From Candidatus Poribacteria bacterium (GTDB lineage Bacteria; Poribacteria; WGA-4E; WGA-3G), in the NCBI GenBank assembly GCA_028820635.1, contig JAPPIG010000080.1:31141-95140 (forward strand): a stretch of DNA of 64,000 nucleotides, read 5' to 3'. This document shows positions 6,816-14,717 of the stretch, one piece after another. The translations under genes were made by a program, and so were the position numbers. Under the pieces are notes generated by a model. The model was given only the letters and a program-made list of their open reading frames with translations, did not search any database and was not told the DNA's origin. Positions within the stretch are counted from its first letter, which is position 1. Each line of letters opens with the position of its first letter.

Positions 6816-8414
6816 CTACTTTGCCCAACACCGTTGTCCCGCTCTCGTTGGATCTGTACACATCGGGGTAGGGGCTGAACTGGGTCTCGAACACCTTTGC
6901 CAACTCTGTCCACATCTGCCAAATCTGCAGGTGCGCGTGCGATGGTGGTTGGCATGCCAGTTCGCATATTGACCGCAAGACCAATACTGGTGTCCCGCCG
7001 AACAAGTTACCTGATGCGCTGTTGAGGAAGAGACCGTCTGTGTGCACCCACTACGACCGCACGAAATCGCAGGATACGCATGATTGTGAGTTGGTGTGCT
7101 ATCATTCGCACACGCCCAATAGGTATACGTACATTGATCACCAGCATCATTTGTCTCGGTGCACTGCACCTGTTGGTGCGTTTTTCCATCACAATTAAAG
7201 TGATCAATATGCCCACAGCTTGAAGCCGAATGATCACTGTTATCACAAATAAAGTGATTCGGATTGCCACACCCCGCAGCGACATGACCACTCGCGCCAC
7301 TTGCAACACCACTATGATCATCACATGCATACGTGATGGTGGTCTCCGTCACTTCCTGCTGCCGGAAATTGCCAGGAGACGTGTCTGTGTCATCTGAGTT
7401 ACTATGATTGTGTGAACCTGACTGCCCTGCACCAAGCAATTTAGAACACTGACCGGCCGATGTAATCGTCGCGACATGTCCCTGAGAATCATAAGTGAAA
7501 TTGGTGCAATAGCGGAAGTGGGTGCCGCAGTATTCTCTGACACGACCGCTTTCTCCTGCTTTGAAAACCATATTATATCTGGTGCATGAGAAGGTGTTGT
7601 GATAATCAGGTATCTCATAATTAGGACATTTATAGTACTTTTTGCCACACCCAGGCACCCTATGACTCACAATAGAGTAGTCCGACCCACAAGTCCACTG
7701 ATGTGCTGTCAACGCTTCATACGGAGTACGGTAAGAATACATACACGGATTGCCAGATTTACACGCATAGCTTTTCGGGAGGTCATCCATATCCCAATGA
7801 TCTCTGCCCCAGAGTTTATCAACAGAATGTGGATCCCCACTGGTGTTCCCGGTGTGAGAGAAAGACGTTTGACCAGCACTTGATGCCGTAGCAAGCGAAG
7901 ATTTCACCCTGCCAAGATGTGGCGCCATGACACCCAAATACGTATCATGCTGCGCTGAGTAGAGCGTGTAGGATGTCTCTATTGCCGCCAGCGCAGCATC
8001 CAGCTGCGACAGCGACGACGACATCGCTGTTAGGTAATCCGCACTCGCAATCCGATGTGTTTCCGCTTTTTTCGATTTATACTTGGAGACCCACGCAGCA
8101 TACATCGCAGGTACAAGCGAACCGCCAGACGCAGCAGCAACAAGCGAACTGATAACAGCACCCACACCCGTAATCAACGCGACCTCTTCGTTACTCGTCA
8201 TATTAGCTATTTCGTCATCCCAGCCCGAGTTGAGATCACCCAGGACAGTCCGAACCGCTCCGAGTGCTGTCTCCTTGTCTTTTACGTCTTTATACCTGAT
8301 ATTAAGTTGCTTGTATGCATAGTCTGATACATCACCTGCAAAGGATACGTTATTAAAAATAAAGATTGATAACACACAAATGATAAGTGTTAGGAATGAA
8401 AGTGTTTTGAACAT
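6816..8414 (-). CDS. Secreted Cys/His-rich protein, unknown function
   Basis: 532 residues. It begins with a clear Sec signal peptide ending near VSFAGD (about residue 26). Residues ~30-175 are alpha-helical with one hydrophobic stretch (about 75-105). From about residue 225 to the end the protein is extremely rich in Cys and His, in irregular units such as CGNPNHFICDNSDH and CGHIDHFNCDGKTH. A last block holds CRFGRCGQSWQRC. The Cys pairs spaced like zinc ribbons or knuckles suggest metal binding or heavy disulphide bonding in the envelope (inference). The ribosome site AAAGGAG is seven bases before the ATG. It follows the HxxHxH membrane protein by 13 bases, in the same operon, and a terminator follows. 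No known family recognised. Confidence 0.75.
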   Translation of the reverse strand: MFKTLSFLTLIICVLSIFIFNNVSFAGDVSDYAYKQLNIRYKDVKDKETALGAVRTVLGDLNSGWDDEIANMTSNEEVALITGVGAVISSLVAAASGGSLVPAMYAAWVSKYKSKKAETHRIASADYLTAMSSSLSQLDAALAAIETSYTLYSAQHDTYLGVMAPHLGRVKSSLATASSAGQTSFSHTGNTSGDPHSVDKLWGRDHWDMDDLPKSYACKSGNPCMYSYRTPYEALTAHQWTCGSDYSIVSHRVPGCGKKYYKCPNYEIPDYHNTFSCTRYNMVFKAGESGRVREYCGTHFRYCTNFTYDSQGHVATITSAGQCSKLLGAGQSGSHNHSNSDDTDTSPGNFRQQEVTETTITYACDDHSGVASGASGHVAAGCGNPNHFICDNSDHSASSCGHIDHFNCDGKTHQQVQCTETNDAGDQCTYTYWACANDSTPTHNHAYPAISCGRSGCTQTVSSSTAHQVTCSAGHQYWSCGQYANWHANHHRTRTCRFGRCGQSWQRCSRPSSAPTPMCTDPTRAGQRCWAK

Positions 8415-8427
8415 GAAAAAACTCCTT

Positions 8428-9156
8428 TTATTTAGGATTGGAAAGTGGAAATTTTAAATCTTCAATTTGCAGTGGAAAATAGTCCGAAGGTGACGTCCGC
8501 CATCCTTTTTCATAAAGCGGTGGAACGTCCAATTCAGGAAATCTCGGCCATGTTAGTATCATTAAATCAGCAACGCGTGCGCTATATGCCTCCCTTAATG
8601 CTTTCGCTGTCCGTCTTCCCTGCTCCCAACCTGCACGGTTTGCCTTTTTGTATTCGGGGTTGTCCGTATCTCCAATAGTTTCATAGTAAATGATGAGATA
8701 CTCCGTCCGTGCGATTTCGGCAGCTTCGGTGTCATCGGGCGGAAATGGCGGTATCCACTTCGCGCTCCAATGTCCGCGTTCTTCTGCTTGCAAGCGAAGT
8801 GCTTCCACCGGGTTTGTTTTTAGCAGTTCCGTGTGATAGGTCAACGGGCCGGTATAGGCTGGCTTCGCCTGCACTTCTTTTGCGACAGGTTCAGGCGTTC
8901 CCTCTTGCCAAACATCAGGTGCGTCAATCGGCACCTGGTGAAAGTGGTCACCATGCGGCACCCACTTTTTGCCCGGTTCGGCAGGCGGCAGGTTGTTTTT
9001 TGCGACCGGTTCCTCCTTTTCTTCAAGCAGTTTATCATCTTGTGCAAGCTGCTCTTTGAGCTGCTGCACGGATGACCACTGCCAATACATAAAACCACCC
9101 GCAGCAATCAAAATTATAATGAGGGCTGCTATCCCCCAGTGAAGTTTGATATCCAT
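8428..9156 (-). CDS. Single-pass membrane protein with histidine-triad-like HxxHxH motif
   Basis: 242 residues: a short cytoplasmic start, one membrane helix (residues 8-26), a charged coiled coil (about 28-52), then a periplasmic region. Residues 60-75 read EPGKKWVPHGDHFHQV, holding His68, His71 and His73 as HxxHxH. That is the zinc-binding motif known from streptococcal histidine-triad surface proteins, although no overall similarity to them is evident. The rest has Pro-rich stretches and a conserved-looking KKANRAGWEQGRR helix. The ATG directly abuts the stop of the preceding small gene (TAG then ATG), so translation is coupled. The Cys/His-rich secreted protein follows 13 bases downstream. 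A joint zinc- or metal-related envelope role is inferred, not shown. Confidence 0.7.
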   Translation of the reverse strand: MDIKLHWGIAALIIILIAAGGFMYWQWSSVQQLKEQLAQDDKLLEEKEEPVAKNNLPPAEPGKKWVPHGDHFHQVPIDAPDVWQEGTPEPVAKEVQAKPAYTGPLTYHTELLKTNPVEALRLQAEERGHWSAKWIPPFPPDDTEAAEIARTEYLIIYYETIGDTDNPEYKKANRAGWEQGRRTAKALREAYSARVADLMILTWPRFPELDVPPLYEKGWRTSPSDYFPLQIEDLKFPLSNPK

Positions 9157-9405
9157 CTAACGGTCCTCCTGTATAGGCTTGTTGTTATCCCTGCTATTCG
9201 TTGCGTCCAGTGCGCACGGTTGTCTCGGATATGGACAGATCAAGCCCGGTTTCTGTCCCTCGTTGTTCGGGACACATTCAGTTTTGCGTTCACAAGGCGG
9301 CGGTATATCGGTTGCATCTATGTTAATGTTCATGATGAACAGTCCACCTGTAATAAGAACAATGATAGCGATTGCGAGAATCGCTTTTTTGAGAAACGTT
9401 TTCAT
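9157..9405 (-). CDS. Small membrane-anchored Cys-containing protein
   Basis: 82 residues: an N-terminal hydrophobic helix (about 8-26; signal anchor or uncleaved signal) followed by a short Pro-rich outer part with four Cys (PPPCERKTEC, LICPYPRQPC). An excellent ribosome site (GGAGGTG, six bases before the ATG) supports the gene. Its stop is immediately followed by the start of the HxxHxH protein. It is the first gene of a three-gene minus-strand operon that ends at 6816. No family recognised. The paired Cys could bind metal or form disulphides outside the membrane. Confidence 0.65.
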   Translation of the reverse strand: MKTFLKKAILAIAIIVLITGGLFIMNINIDATDIPPPCERKTECVPNNEGQKPGLICPYPRQPCALDATNSRDNNKPIQEDR

Positions 9406-9480
9406 TATAGCACCTCCAGATAGTGTTTTGCTTGGTCGTGGGTTCGCCTACCATTCTTAAAAAAACAGCGGGCACCCCAG

Positions 9481-9549
9481 CAACCAAGCTGAAAAACCTA
9501 AAATATGTTTTAGATCGAGGCACCCATATTTAGTTTTTCAGATTGGTTG
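9481..9549 (-). promoter_or_regulatory. Long hairpin in the leader of the HxxHxH / Cys-His operon
   Basis: An imperfect inverted repeat. Left-arm segments are CAACCAA (9481-9487), CTGAAAAACC and TAAAATATG. Right-arm segments are CATATTTAG, TTTTTCAG and TTGGTTG (to 9549). About 24 of 27 positions pair around a loop holding GATCGAGGCACC. It lies 76 bases upstream of the ATG at 9405 and would form in that operon's 5' leader, or could end transcription entering from upstream. It matches no riboswitch consensus I know. Confidence 0.45.
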
Positions 9550-10033
9550 ATTTAACTATTATACAAAAAAGCTGTAAAAATGTCAAGTATAAATTTGAAA
9601 AAAGGTGTGTAAAATTTTCGTACAAAGCATATTGTTGGTTAAGTTTCGTTTTGCCCTTTCGATCTACACCTTCATTTAGGACGTTTTGCACGTCCCAGTG
9701 ACGTGCAGAAGTCAAGCAGAGCAAGGATTGTGACGTGGATTTGAGATTTTTTGTTTTCTTCTTTTTGTTCTTAGGATTTTGCGTATATTGCGAACGTTGT
9801 TTATTATGTGATAATAATATTAACATAAATACATAGGTTTGTCAAGTTAATTTGTAAAAAATAATCAGTGACAAAACTTTACACACCCTGAAAAAATAAA
9901 TAAGCGGAATTTTACTCAAATTTGAAGATTAAACGGATTCTAATTCTAATTGCCAATAACCTCAAAACTTACGCAAAAAATTCTTGCTCTCCATTTCTCA
10001 AAAGTGGTATACGATGCCTTCCTGTACTTTAAC

Positions 10034-10412
10034 TAAAGTTTGGACAATTTAATATTTTTGTTTGATAGCATAGTTTATGGAAAACCGTAGATATTAGAAT
10101 CAGATTTTATTCAGACACATTTCGCCCCGCTGGGGCTTTGTCCGTCTGTATGTCGTGCTGCTATACACATTCCGCCCCGCTGGGGCTGCTTCAAATCTGT
10201 ATTTTTCTACGAGTTTGTTTCAGACACCCACATCGCAGAAAATAGAGGTGTATAAGATTTACCCTTAGCCCCAGCGGGGCGAAATGTGTATAGATCACAT
10301 ATATCTCCACCCGCTTAGCCCCAGCGGGGCGAAATGTGTATCCAACAATGCGGATGCACAAATATAATGTTCCAGTCAACAAACGACAATTCATAAAATT
10401 GTCCAAACTTTA
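10034..10412. repeat. Symmetrical REP-like element with terminal inverted repeats and four 23-bp hairpin units
   Basis: A perfect 17-bp inverted pair (TAAAGTTTGGACAATTT at 10034-10050; its complement at 10396-10412) encloses four copies of one 23-bp unit. Two are forward (10115-10137, 10165-10187) and two reverse (10267-10289, 10317-10339). The unit starts ACACATTTC (second copy ACACATTCC), then stem GCCCC, loop GCT, stem GGGGC and a final T. Within each pair the unit starts are exactly 50 bases apart with 27-base unlike spacers. The whole resembles a non-autonomous mobile element or REP cluster. A related unit with a different stem lies at 60361-60433. Confidence 0.75.
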
Positions 10413-10642
10413 AAGACACAAGATTATATCGGAAAGGGTGCATAATAAGAAAAATATAGGTTTCAATATATATCGCGTAAACCGTAATCTATAAAAGTAA
10501 GCATTCGGATTCACAGCGTTCCTTAACGGACAATGTAAGAAGTGTTAAATGCTATAGGCGATTTTAGCGAACTCACAAAGTCTTCCCACAAGAGTGCTGC
10601 AAGACAATTGAATAGCTGCGTTTGTTTCTCAATCAATCTTTC

Positions 10643-10671
10643 TTGACAAAAAAGCAGATATTCGTTATACT
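10643..10671 (+). promoter_or_regulatory. Sigma-70-type promoter of the helicase gene
   Basis: TTGACA at 10643-10648 (perfect -35), a 17-base spacer, and TATACT at 10666-10671 (five of six for -10). The predicted start near 10678 leaves a leader of about 25 bases with GGGG before the ATG at 10703. This is the best consensus promoter in the window. Confidence 0.75.
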
Positions 10672-10702
10672 ATTTATTATGGTTTCAGTATAGGGGATAT
10701 TG

Positions 10703-13099
10703 ATGGAATATAAAGGCTTTGCGTTAGATCGGTTTCAGGAAGAGGCAATTACAGCAATTAACCAAGACCACTCGGTGATAGTGACAGCACCTACTGGGGC
10801 GGGTAAGACTGTTATTGCTGAATACGCTGTTGAAAAATGCCTTCAGACAAACAAACGCGTTATCTACACCGCACCGATCAAGGCACTTAGTAATCAAAAA
10901 TATAGAGATTTTCAATCTGAATACGGTGATAAAATTGGTATCGTAACCGGCGATGTCGTCTTAAATCCTTATGCTCAAGTCCTATTGATGACCACCGAGA
11001 TATTCCGAAATATCATCTTTGATGATATAGAAAGACTACAAGATGTTTCCTATGTCATTTTTGACGAAATCCATTATATCAACGACATTGAACGCGGCAC
11101 TGTCTGGGAAGAAAGTATCATTTTTGCACCGCAACATATCAAATTTGTCTGCCTGAGTGCGACAATTCCAAGTATCAACTCATTTGCGGAGTGGATACGA
11201 AGCGTACGAGAAATTGACATTGCAGTTGTTGAAGAGTTAGAACGTCCTGTGCCTTTAGAACATCACCTCTATTTTCAGGGTTTTGGCATAGGTAAATTGG
11301 GGCACCTTTACGATCTTCGGCAGATAGCAAAACGACGGAAACGAAAGAAAAAAGATCAAAGCGATGACACCGCTAAAAAGCTAAAGAGTATAATCAACAC
11401 GGAGTTGATCCCTTACTTGCACAAGCAAAATCGCTTGCCCTGTCTCTATTTTTGTTTCAGCCGGAAAAGATGTGAAAGTAACGCTCACTATTATGCGTCC
11501 AGTGGACAACACGAGTTGCTTGATCCAGAAAAGCAGGCGCAGATTTTAGAAAAATTTGACGCGCTTTGTATTCAGTTTGATATTGTTAAAGAAAAGGTAA
11601 TTACAGATTTTCGCCAATTAATAAGCTGCGGAATAGCCTACCATCACGCGGGCATGTTGCCTACGCTTAAAGAAGTTGTAGAGCGGTTGTTTACTTCAGG
11701 ATTAATTCAACTCCTATTTACCACTGAGACATTCGCCGTTGGAATCAATATGCCTGCCTGCACAGTCGTGTTTGATAGTTTGGAAAAATTTGACGGTGTC
11801 AGTTACCGTTATCTCAAAGCACGAGAATATCACCAAATGGCGGGTAGGGCAGGAAGACGCGGGATTGATGATGTCGGTTATGTTTATGCCAAAGTTGCCC
11901 CTAAATATGCAACACCTGACGATGTCAGCAGAACCATTTCTAACTCTATTGAACCCATCACAAGTCAGTTCAATCTCTCATATTCCAGTATTCTCAATCT
12001 ATATGAGAAATATGGCGACGAAATATATGATGTCTACACGATGAGTCTTAGCAATCACCAGAATTATAAACGAATTGCCGATCTTAATAAACAGATTGAT
12101 CAAATAGATGAAAGACGTAAAGCTTTACCTCTTCCTACCTGTATCCACGAGAACATTGAAGGCATGAAACAAATTGAGAGTTATCAGAGACATAAGCATA
12201 AAAATCAAAAGAACCTTGAAAGGTTGCAGTTGGAATTAGCATCTCTTCAATCATTGCGCGGAAAATCAAAGAAAATTGAGCGCAGCAAGAGGACAACACT
12301 AATTCAGAGCAAAATGCAAAGTCTCCATGCGGAACTCGCTAAAAACTTGTGCCATGAGTGCTCCGAACGCAAACAGTGTACTAAAAGATATCAATCAATC
12401 CGTAAACAGGAACATTATATCCAGAATTTAAGAAGAAAACAGACATCAATTCAGGATTATCAGCAAGGACAGATAGCCGCCCGCTTAAAAGTCCTTGAGA
12501 AACTCGGGTATATTGAAGCACAGACGCTTTTACCACGTGGAAACACCGCATCACATATCTATGGATACGAACTCCAATTGACACAATTGCTCTATAGTGG
12601 CTTTTTTGAGCGGTTGACAGAAGATGAAATCAATTGTCTGATGGTAGCAATAGTGTCTGAACCTCGCAAAGGTGTTTATTTTAAAAAGATAACAGATAAA
12701 AGATTGTTATCAATTCTGGGAGCAGCTTGGGACGAAATTTTAGACATTCAAGGGTTAGAAAGCCAACTCAACGTCTCTGAATTTGTTCCGCTGTTGGAAC
12801 CTCGTTTGTGTTCAGCGATGTTAGCGTGGAGTCATGGGTGTCAATTTGATAAATTGACCGACTATGCGGCACTTGATCCGGGTGATTTTGTCAGAACCTT
12901 CCGACTTGTGATTGACCAACTGGGTCAGATTCGTCGTGCTATGGCAGGACACACTGCCCTCACGGATAAGTTGAATCGTTGTATCGAGAAAATTAATCGT
13001 GATGTTGTTGATGCTGAACGCCAGCTGCGAATTGGGCAGGAAGAACCGTTTGAAGAGGAAGATAGCGCACAAAGTCCTGTTCCTCACAACAGTAACTAA
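10703..13099 (+). CDS. Ski2/HelY-like DEAD/DEAH-box RNA helicase
   Basis: 798 residues. Superfamily 2 helicase motifs occur in order: a Q-motif-like RFQEEAI, Walker A APTGAGKT, motif Ia APIKALSNQKY, motif II DEIH, motif III SAT, then FCFSRKRCE, YHHAGM, TETFAVGINMPA and motif VI QMAGRAGRRG. The C-terminal ~450 residues hold a helical, coiled-coil insertion and a DSHCT-like end, as in Mtr4, Ski2 and bacterial HelY. A CHEC plus C cluster (NLCHECSERKQC) may bind zinc, similar to a Cys cluster in actinobacterial HelY. The role is RNA unwinding or turnover in the cytoplasm. The ATG at 10703 is preferred over the TTG just before it. A strong promoter lies upstream; the acetyltransferase follows after 64 bases. 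Confidence 0.88.
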   Translation: MEYKGFALDRFQEEAITAINQDHSVIVTAPTGAGKTVIAEYAVEKCLQTNKRVIYTAPIKALSNQKYRDFQSEYGDKIGIVTGDVVLNPYAQVLLMTTEIFRNIIFDDIERLQDVSYVIFDEIHYINDIERGTVWEESIIFAPQHIKFVCLSATIPSINSFAEWIRSVREIDIAVVEELERPVPLEHHLYFQGFGIGKLGHLYDLRQIAKRRKRKKKDQSDDTAKKLKSIINTELIPYLHKQNRLPCLYFCFSRKRCESNAHYYASSGQHELLDPEKQAQILEKFDALCIQFDIVKEKVITDFRQLISCGIAYHHAGMLPTLKEVVERLFTSGLIQLLFTTETFAVGINMPACTVVFDSLEKFDGVSYRYLKAREYHQMAGRAGRRGIDDVGYVYAKVAPKYATPDDVSRTISNSIEPITSQFNLSYSSILNLYEKYGDEIYDVYTMSLSNHQNYKRIADLNKQIDQIDERRKALPLPTCIHENIEGMKQIESYQRHKHKNQKNLERLQLELASLQSLRGKSKKIERSKRTTLIQSKMQSLHAELAKNLCHECSERKQCTKRYQSIRKQEHYIQNLRRKQTSIQDYQQGQIAARLKVLEKLGYIEAQTLLPRGNTASHIYGYELQLTQLLYSGFFERLTEDEINCLMVAIVSEPRKGVYFKKITDKRLLSILGAAWDEILDIQGLESQLNVSEFVPLLEPRLCSAMLAWSHGCQFDKLTDYAALDPGDFVRTFRLVIDQLGQIRRAMAGHTALTDKLNRCIEKINRDVVDAERQLRIGQEEPFEEEDSAQSPVPHNSN

Positions 13100-13163
13100 T
13101 AGGAATTAGGATGGTCTATCTGTTGCAAAATCGCTCATTTCAGAACAAAATAAGGAGAGAAAA

Positions 13164-13694
13164 ATGGCAACTAAGGACTTTGACTTGAGAGGTAAACTTA
13201 ACGTCCGATCAGCTCAAGAAGACGATGCTAACCATTTACAGACATACTGTTTTCCTGAGAAAACTATAGAACAAGTAGCTGAAGAATTAAAAGCCGATTT
13301 GGCTACTGATAGTCAAACGACTCGTCTCGTTGCTGATGCCAGTGGTTATGCTGTTGGACACATCACTGTAAAACAGCATCCGCTAAATGATGAAGTAGGT
13401 CAAATTAGTGACCTTGCCGTATCCGGTCCTTTTCGACTGTTAGGCGTTGCTGACCATCTCATTGAAGCCGCCGAAGCAGCAGCAATAGAAAACGACTTAA
13501 AAATCCTTGAAATTGAACTCGCAACTACAGATACACCTGTCATACAAAGGTATAAGGATTGGGGGTTCTCAGAAAAACCGATCGTCACGCTTCAAAAAGA
13601 CCTAAACATTGAAGAAGAGGGTGATGAGGAAGAGAAAAATGAGGAAACTCAGGTAAATGAGACAGATGCTGAACAGCAAAGTCTCTTGAATTAA
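13164..13694 (+). CDS. GNAT family N-acetyltransferase with acidic tail
   Basis: 176 residues. The GNAT core spans about residues 10-150. Strand beta-4 and the acetyl-CoA loop read GQISDLAVSGPFRLLGVADHL, with the loop shortened relative to the usual R/QxxGxG/A. The C-terminal RYKDWGFSEKP is the typical GNAT end. About 30 residues of mostly Glu, Asp, Asn and Gln follow, likely disordered. The ribosome site AAGGAGAG is well placed. It could be cotranscribed with the helicase. The acceptor substrate is unknown. Confidence 0.8.
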   Translation: MATKDFDLRGKLNVRSAQEDDANHLQTYCFPEKTIEQVAEELKADLATDSQTTRLVADASGYAVGHITVKQHPLNDEVGQISDLAVSGPFRLLGVADHLIEAAEAAAIENDLKILEIELATTDTPVIQRYKDWGFSEKPIVTLQKDLNIEEEGDEEEKNEETQVNETDAEQQSLLN

Positions 13695-13739
13695 AATAGA
13701 TTGTTTGACAGCAGTTTCGATATGTACCTATAACCTCAA

Positions 13740-14651
13740 ATGAACAACATGGATAAACAGCGTATGAAAAAAATATTTCTTATTTTTCCACTTGTCCTAT
13801 TTATAGTTGGATGCGGCAATCAGAACGAACACCTTGCTAAAGGAAAAGAACTAATAAAATCCGACAAACGGCGAAAAGAAGAACGCGCTGTTCGCGAATT
13901 TAAGCTTGCTATTGAACAGGAAAGCGATAACGCTGAAGCACACTATCTGCTCGGTTTCTATGATTCGCAGGAATTTTACGAAACTAACCAACCAGACTGG
14001 AATCAGGCATCAATCGCTCAGAGAGGACAGCACATGTTTAAAGCGTATCAAGAAGACTCGGGTGAATACCTTGAAATTCTGATTTTTGATACGCTCCGAG
14101 ACGATGATGTGAATGTGCAAAACGCTGCATTGGAAGCACTCACGCTCGTTTATCAGCAAGGGGACCGCAAACAACTCCTCAAGCAATTACAAAAAGCGAT
14201 TAAGTCCAAAGACAATCGTGACAGGCACGATGCCCACTGGGTGATGGCAAATATCGGCAAATCTGATCCAACCACTATGGTGCCGATTTTGATTGAATTG
14301 CTAAAACATAATCAGGTTGGGACCCGTTTGAATGCTGTTAAAGCACTCGGTGAGATAGGTAGTGAAGATGCTATTCCTGTCCTTGCCGCTCTTATTGAAT
14401 CGGGTTCTGCAAAGCGGAAACGAGATCGTGAAGAACCGGAGGTGCGTCAGTTGGCTGTTGCAGCACTCGGAAAAATCGGAGGCAAAGCAGTTCCTGAACT
14501 GGTCAAAATTACCCAAAACAAAGGTTCTTCCCTACGAGTTGATGCAATTCGCGCGTTATCCACACTCGGTGATGAGAAAGCTGTTCAACCCCTTTTAGAT
14601 GCATTGAAAGAGAAAAGTAGTCGTGAAGTAGTCGTGAAGTTAAGTAATTAG
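13740..14651 (+). CDS. Lipoprotein with TPR-like start and HEAT repeats
   Basis: 303 residues. A signal peptide with lipobox IVGC (cut before Cys, about residue 25) marks it as a lipoprotein. The start may instead be the ATG at 13764, which gives a more classic signal (MKKIFLIFPL); neither start has a good ribosome site. A TPR-like helix pair follows (about 32-75), then four or five HEAT/PBS-lyase-like repeats (for example AVKALGEIGSEDAIPVLAALI). The gene ends in an 11-bp tandem duplication (GTAGTCGTGAA at 14617-14638), so its last residues may be recent. The next gene, another HEAT lipoprotein, starts 66 bases on; the two probably work together in the cell envelope. Confidence 0.72.
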   Translation: MNNMDKQRMKKIFLIFPLVLFIVGCGNQNEHLAKGKELIKSDKRRKEERAVREFKLAIEQESDNAEAHYLLGFYDSQEFYETNQPDWNQASIAQRGQHMFKAYQEDSGEYLEILIFDTLRDDDVNVQNAALEALTLVYQQGDRKQLLKQLQKAIKSKDNRDRHDAHWVMANIGKSDPTTMVPILIELLKHNQVGTRLNAVKALGEIGSEDAIPVLAALIESGSAKRKRDREEPEVRQLAVAALGKIGGKAVPELVKITQNKGSSLRVDAIRALSTLGDEKAVQPLLDALKEKSSREVVVKLSN

Positions 14652-14717
14652 TTCCAATTTGCAAGTGATATAGGGCAAAAACCATCTTAGTTTTCTGAAT
14701 GATTGAAAGGAATCTGA

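Larger units (their letters stand above)
9406..10642. other. Gene-free AT-rich intergenic region
   Basis: About 1.2 kb with no credible gene. It contains the leader hairpin at 9481-9549, a small GCACGTC/GACGTGC hairpin at 9688-9706, the symmetrical repeat element at 10034-10412, and the promoter of the helicase gene at its right end. Short open frames in it have no ribosome sites, and those in 10191-10406 are translations of the repeat units. Confidence 0.7.

Noticed and set aside
7007..7330. Antisense open frames within the Cys/His-rich gene
   Set aside because: They are other-frame shadows of a gene with a clear signal peptide, ribosome site and terminator.
9481..9549. Known riboswitch upstream of the HxxHxH operon
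   Set aside because: The hairpin lacks the conserved cores of the cobalamin, cyclic-di-GMP, SAM or TPP classes that I could check by eye.
9530..9826. 98-codon minus-strand open frame in the AT-rich gap
   Set aside because: Low-complexity Lys/Asn start, no ribosome site, no family pattern, and it begins in the leader hairpin.
10115..10339. CRISPR-like repeat-spacer pattern (23-bp repeats, 27-base spacers)
   Set aside because: Only two copies per orientation, the units are self-complementary hairpins, half are inverted, and no cas genes are present.
10191..10406. Small open frame on the minus strand across the repeat element
   Set aside because: It is a translation of the hairpin repeats (FRPAGAKR, HFAPLGLR), has no ribosome site and no relation to neighbours.
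14601..14660. Possible frameshift joining the HEAT lipoprotein to the following PDZ-HEAT gene
   Set aside because: The second gene has its own ribosome site and lipoprotein signal peptide, and removing one copy of the 11-bp duplication still meets a stop at once.
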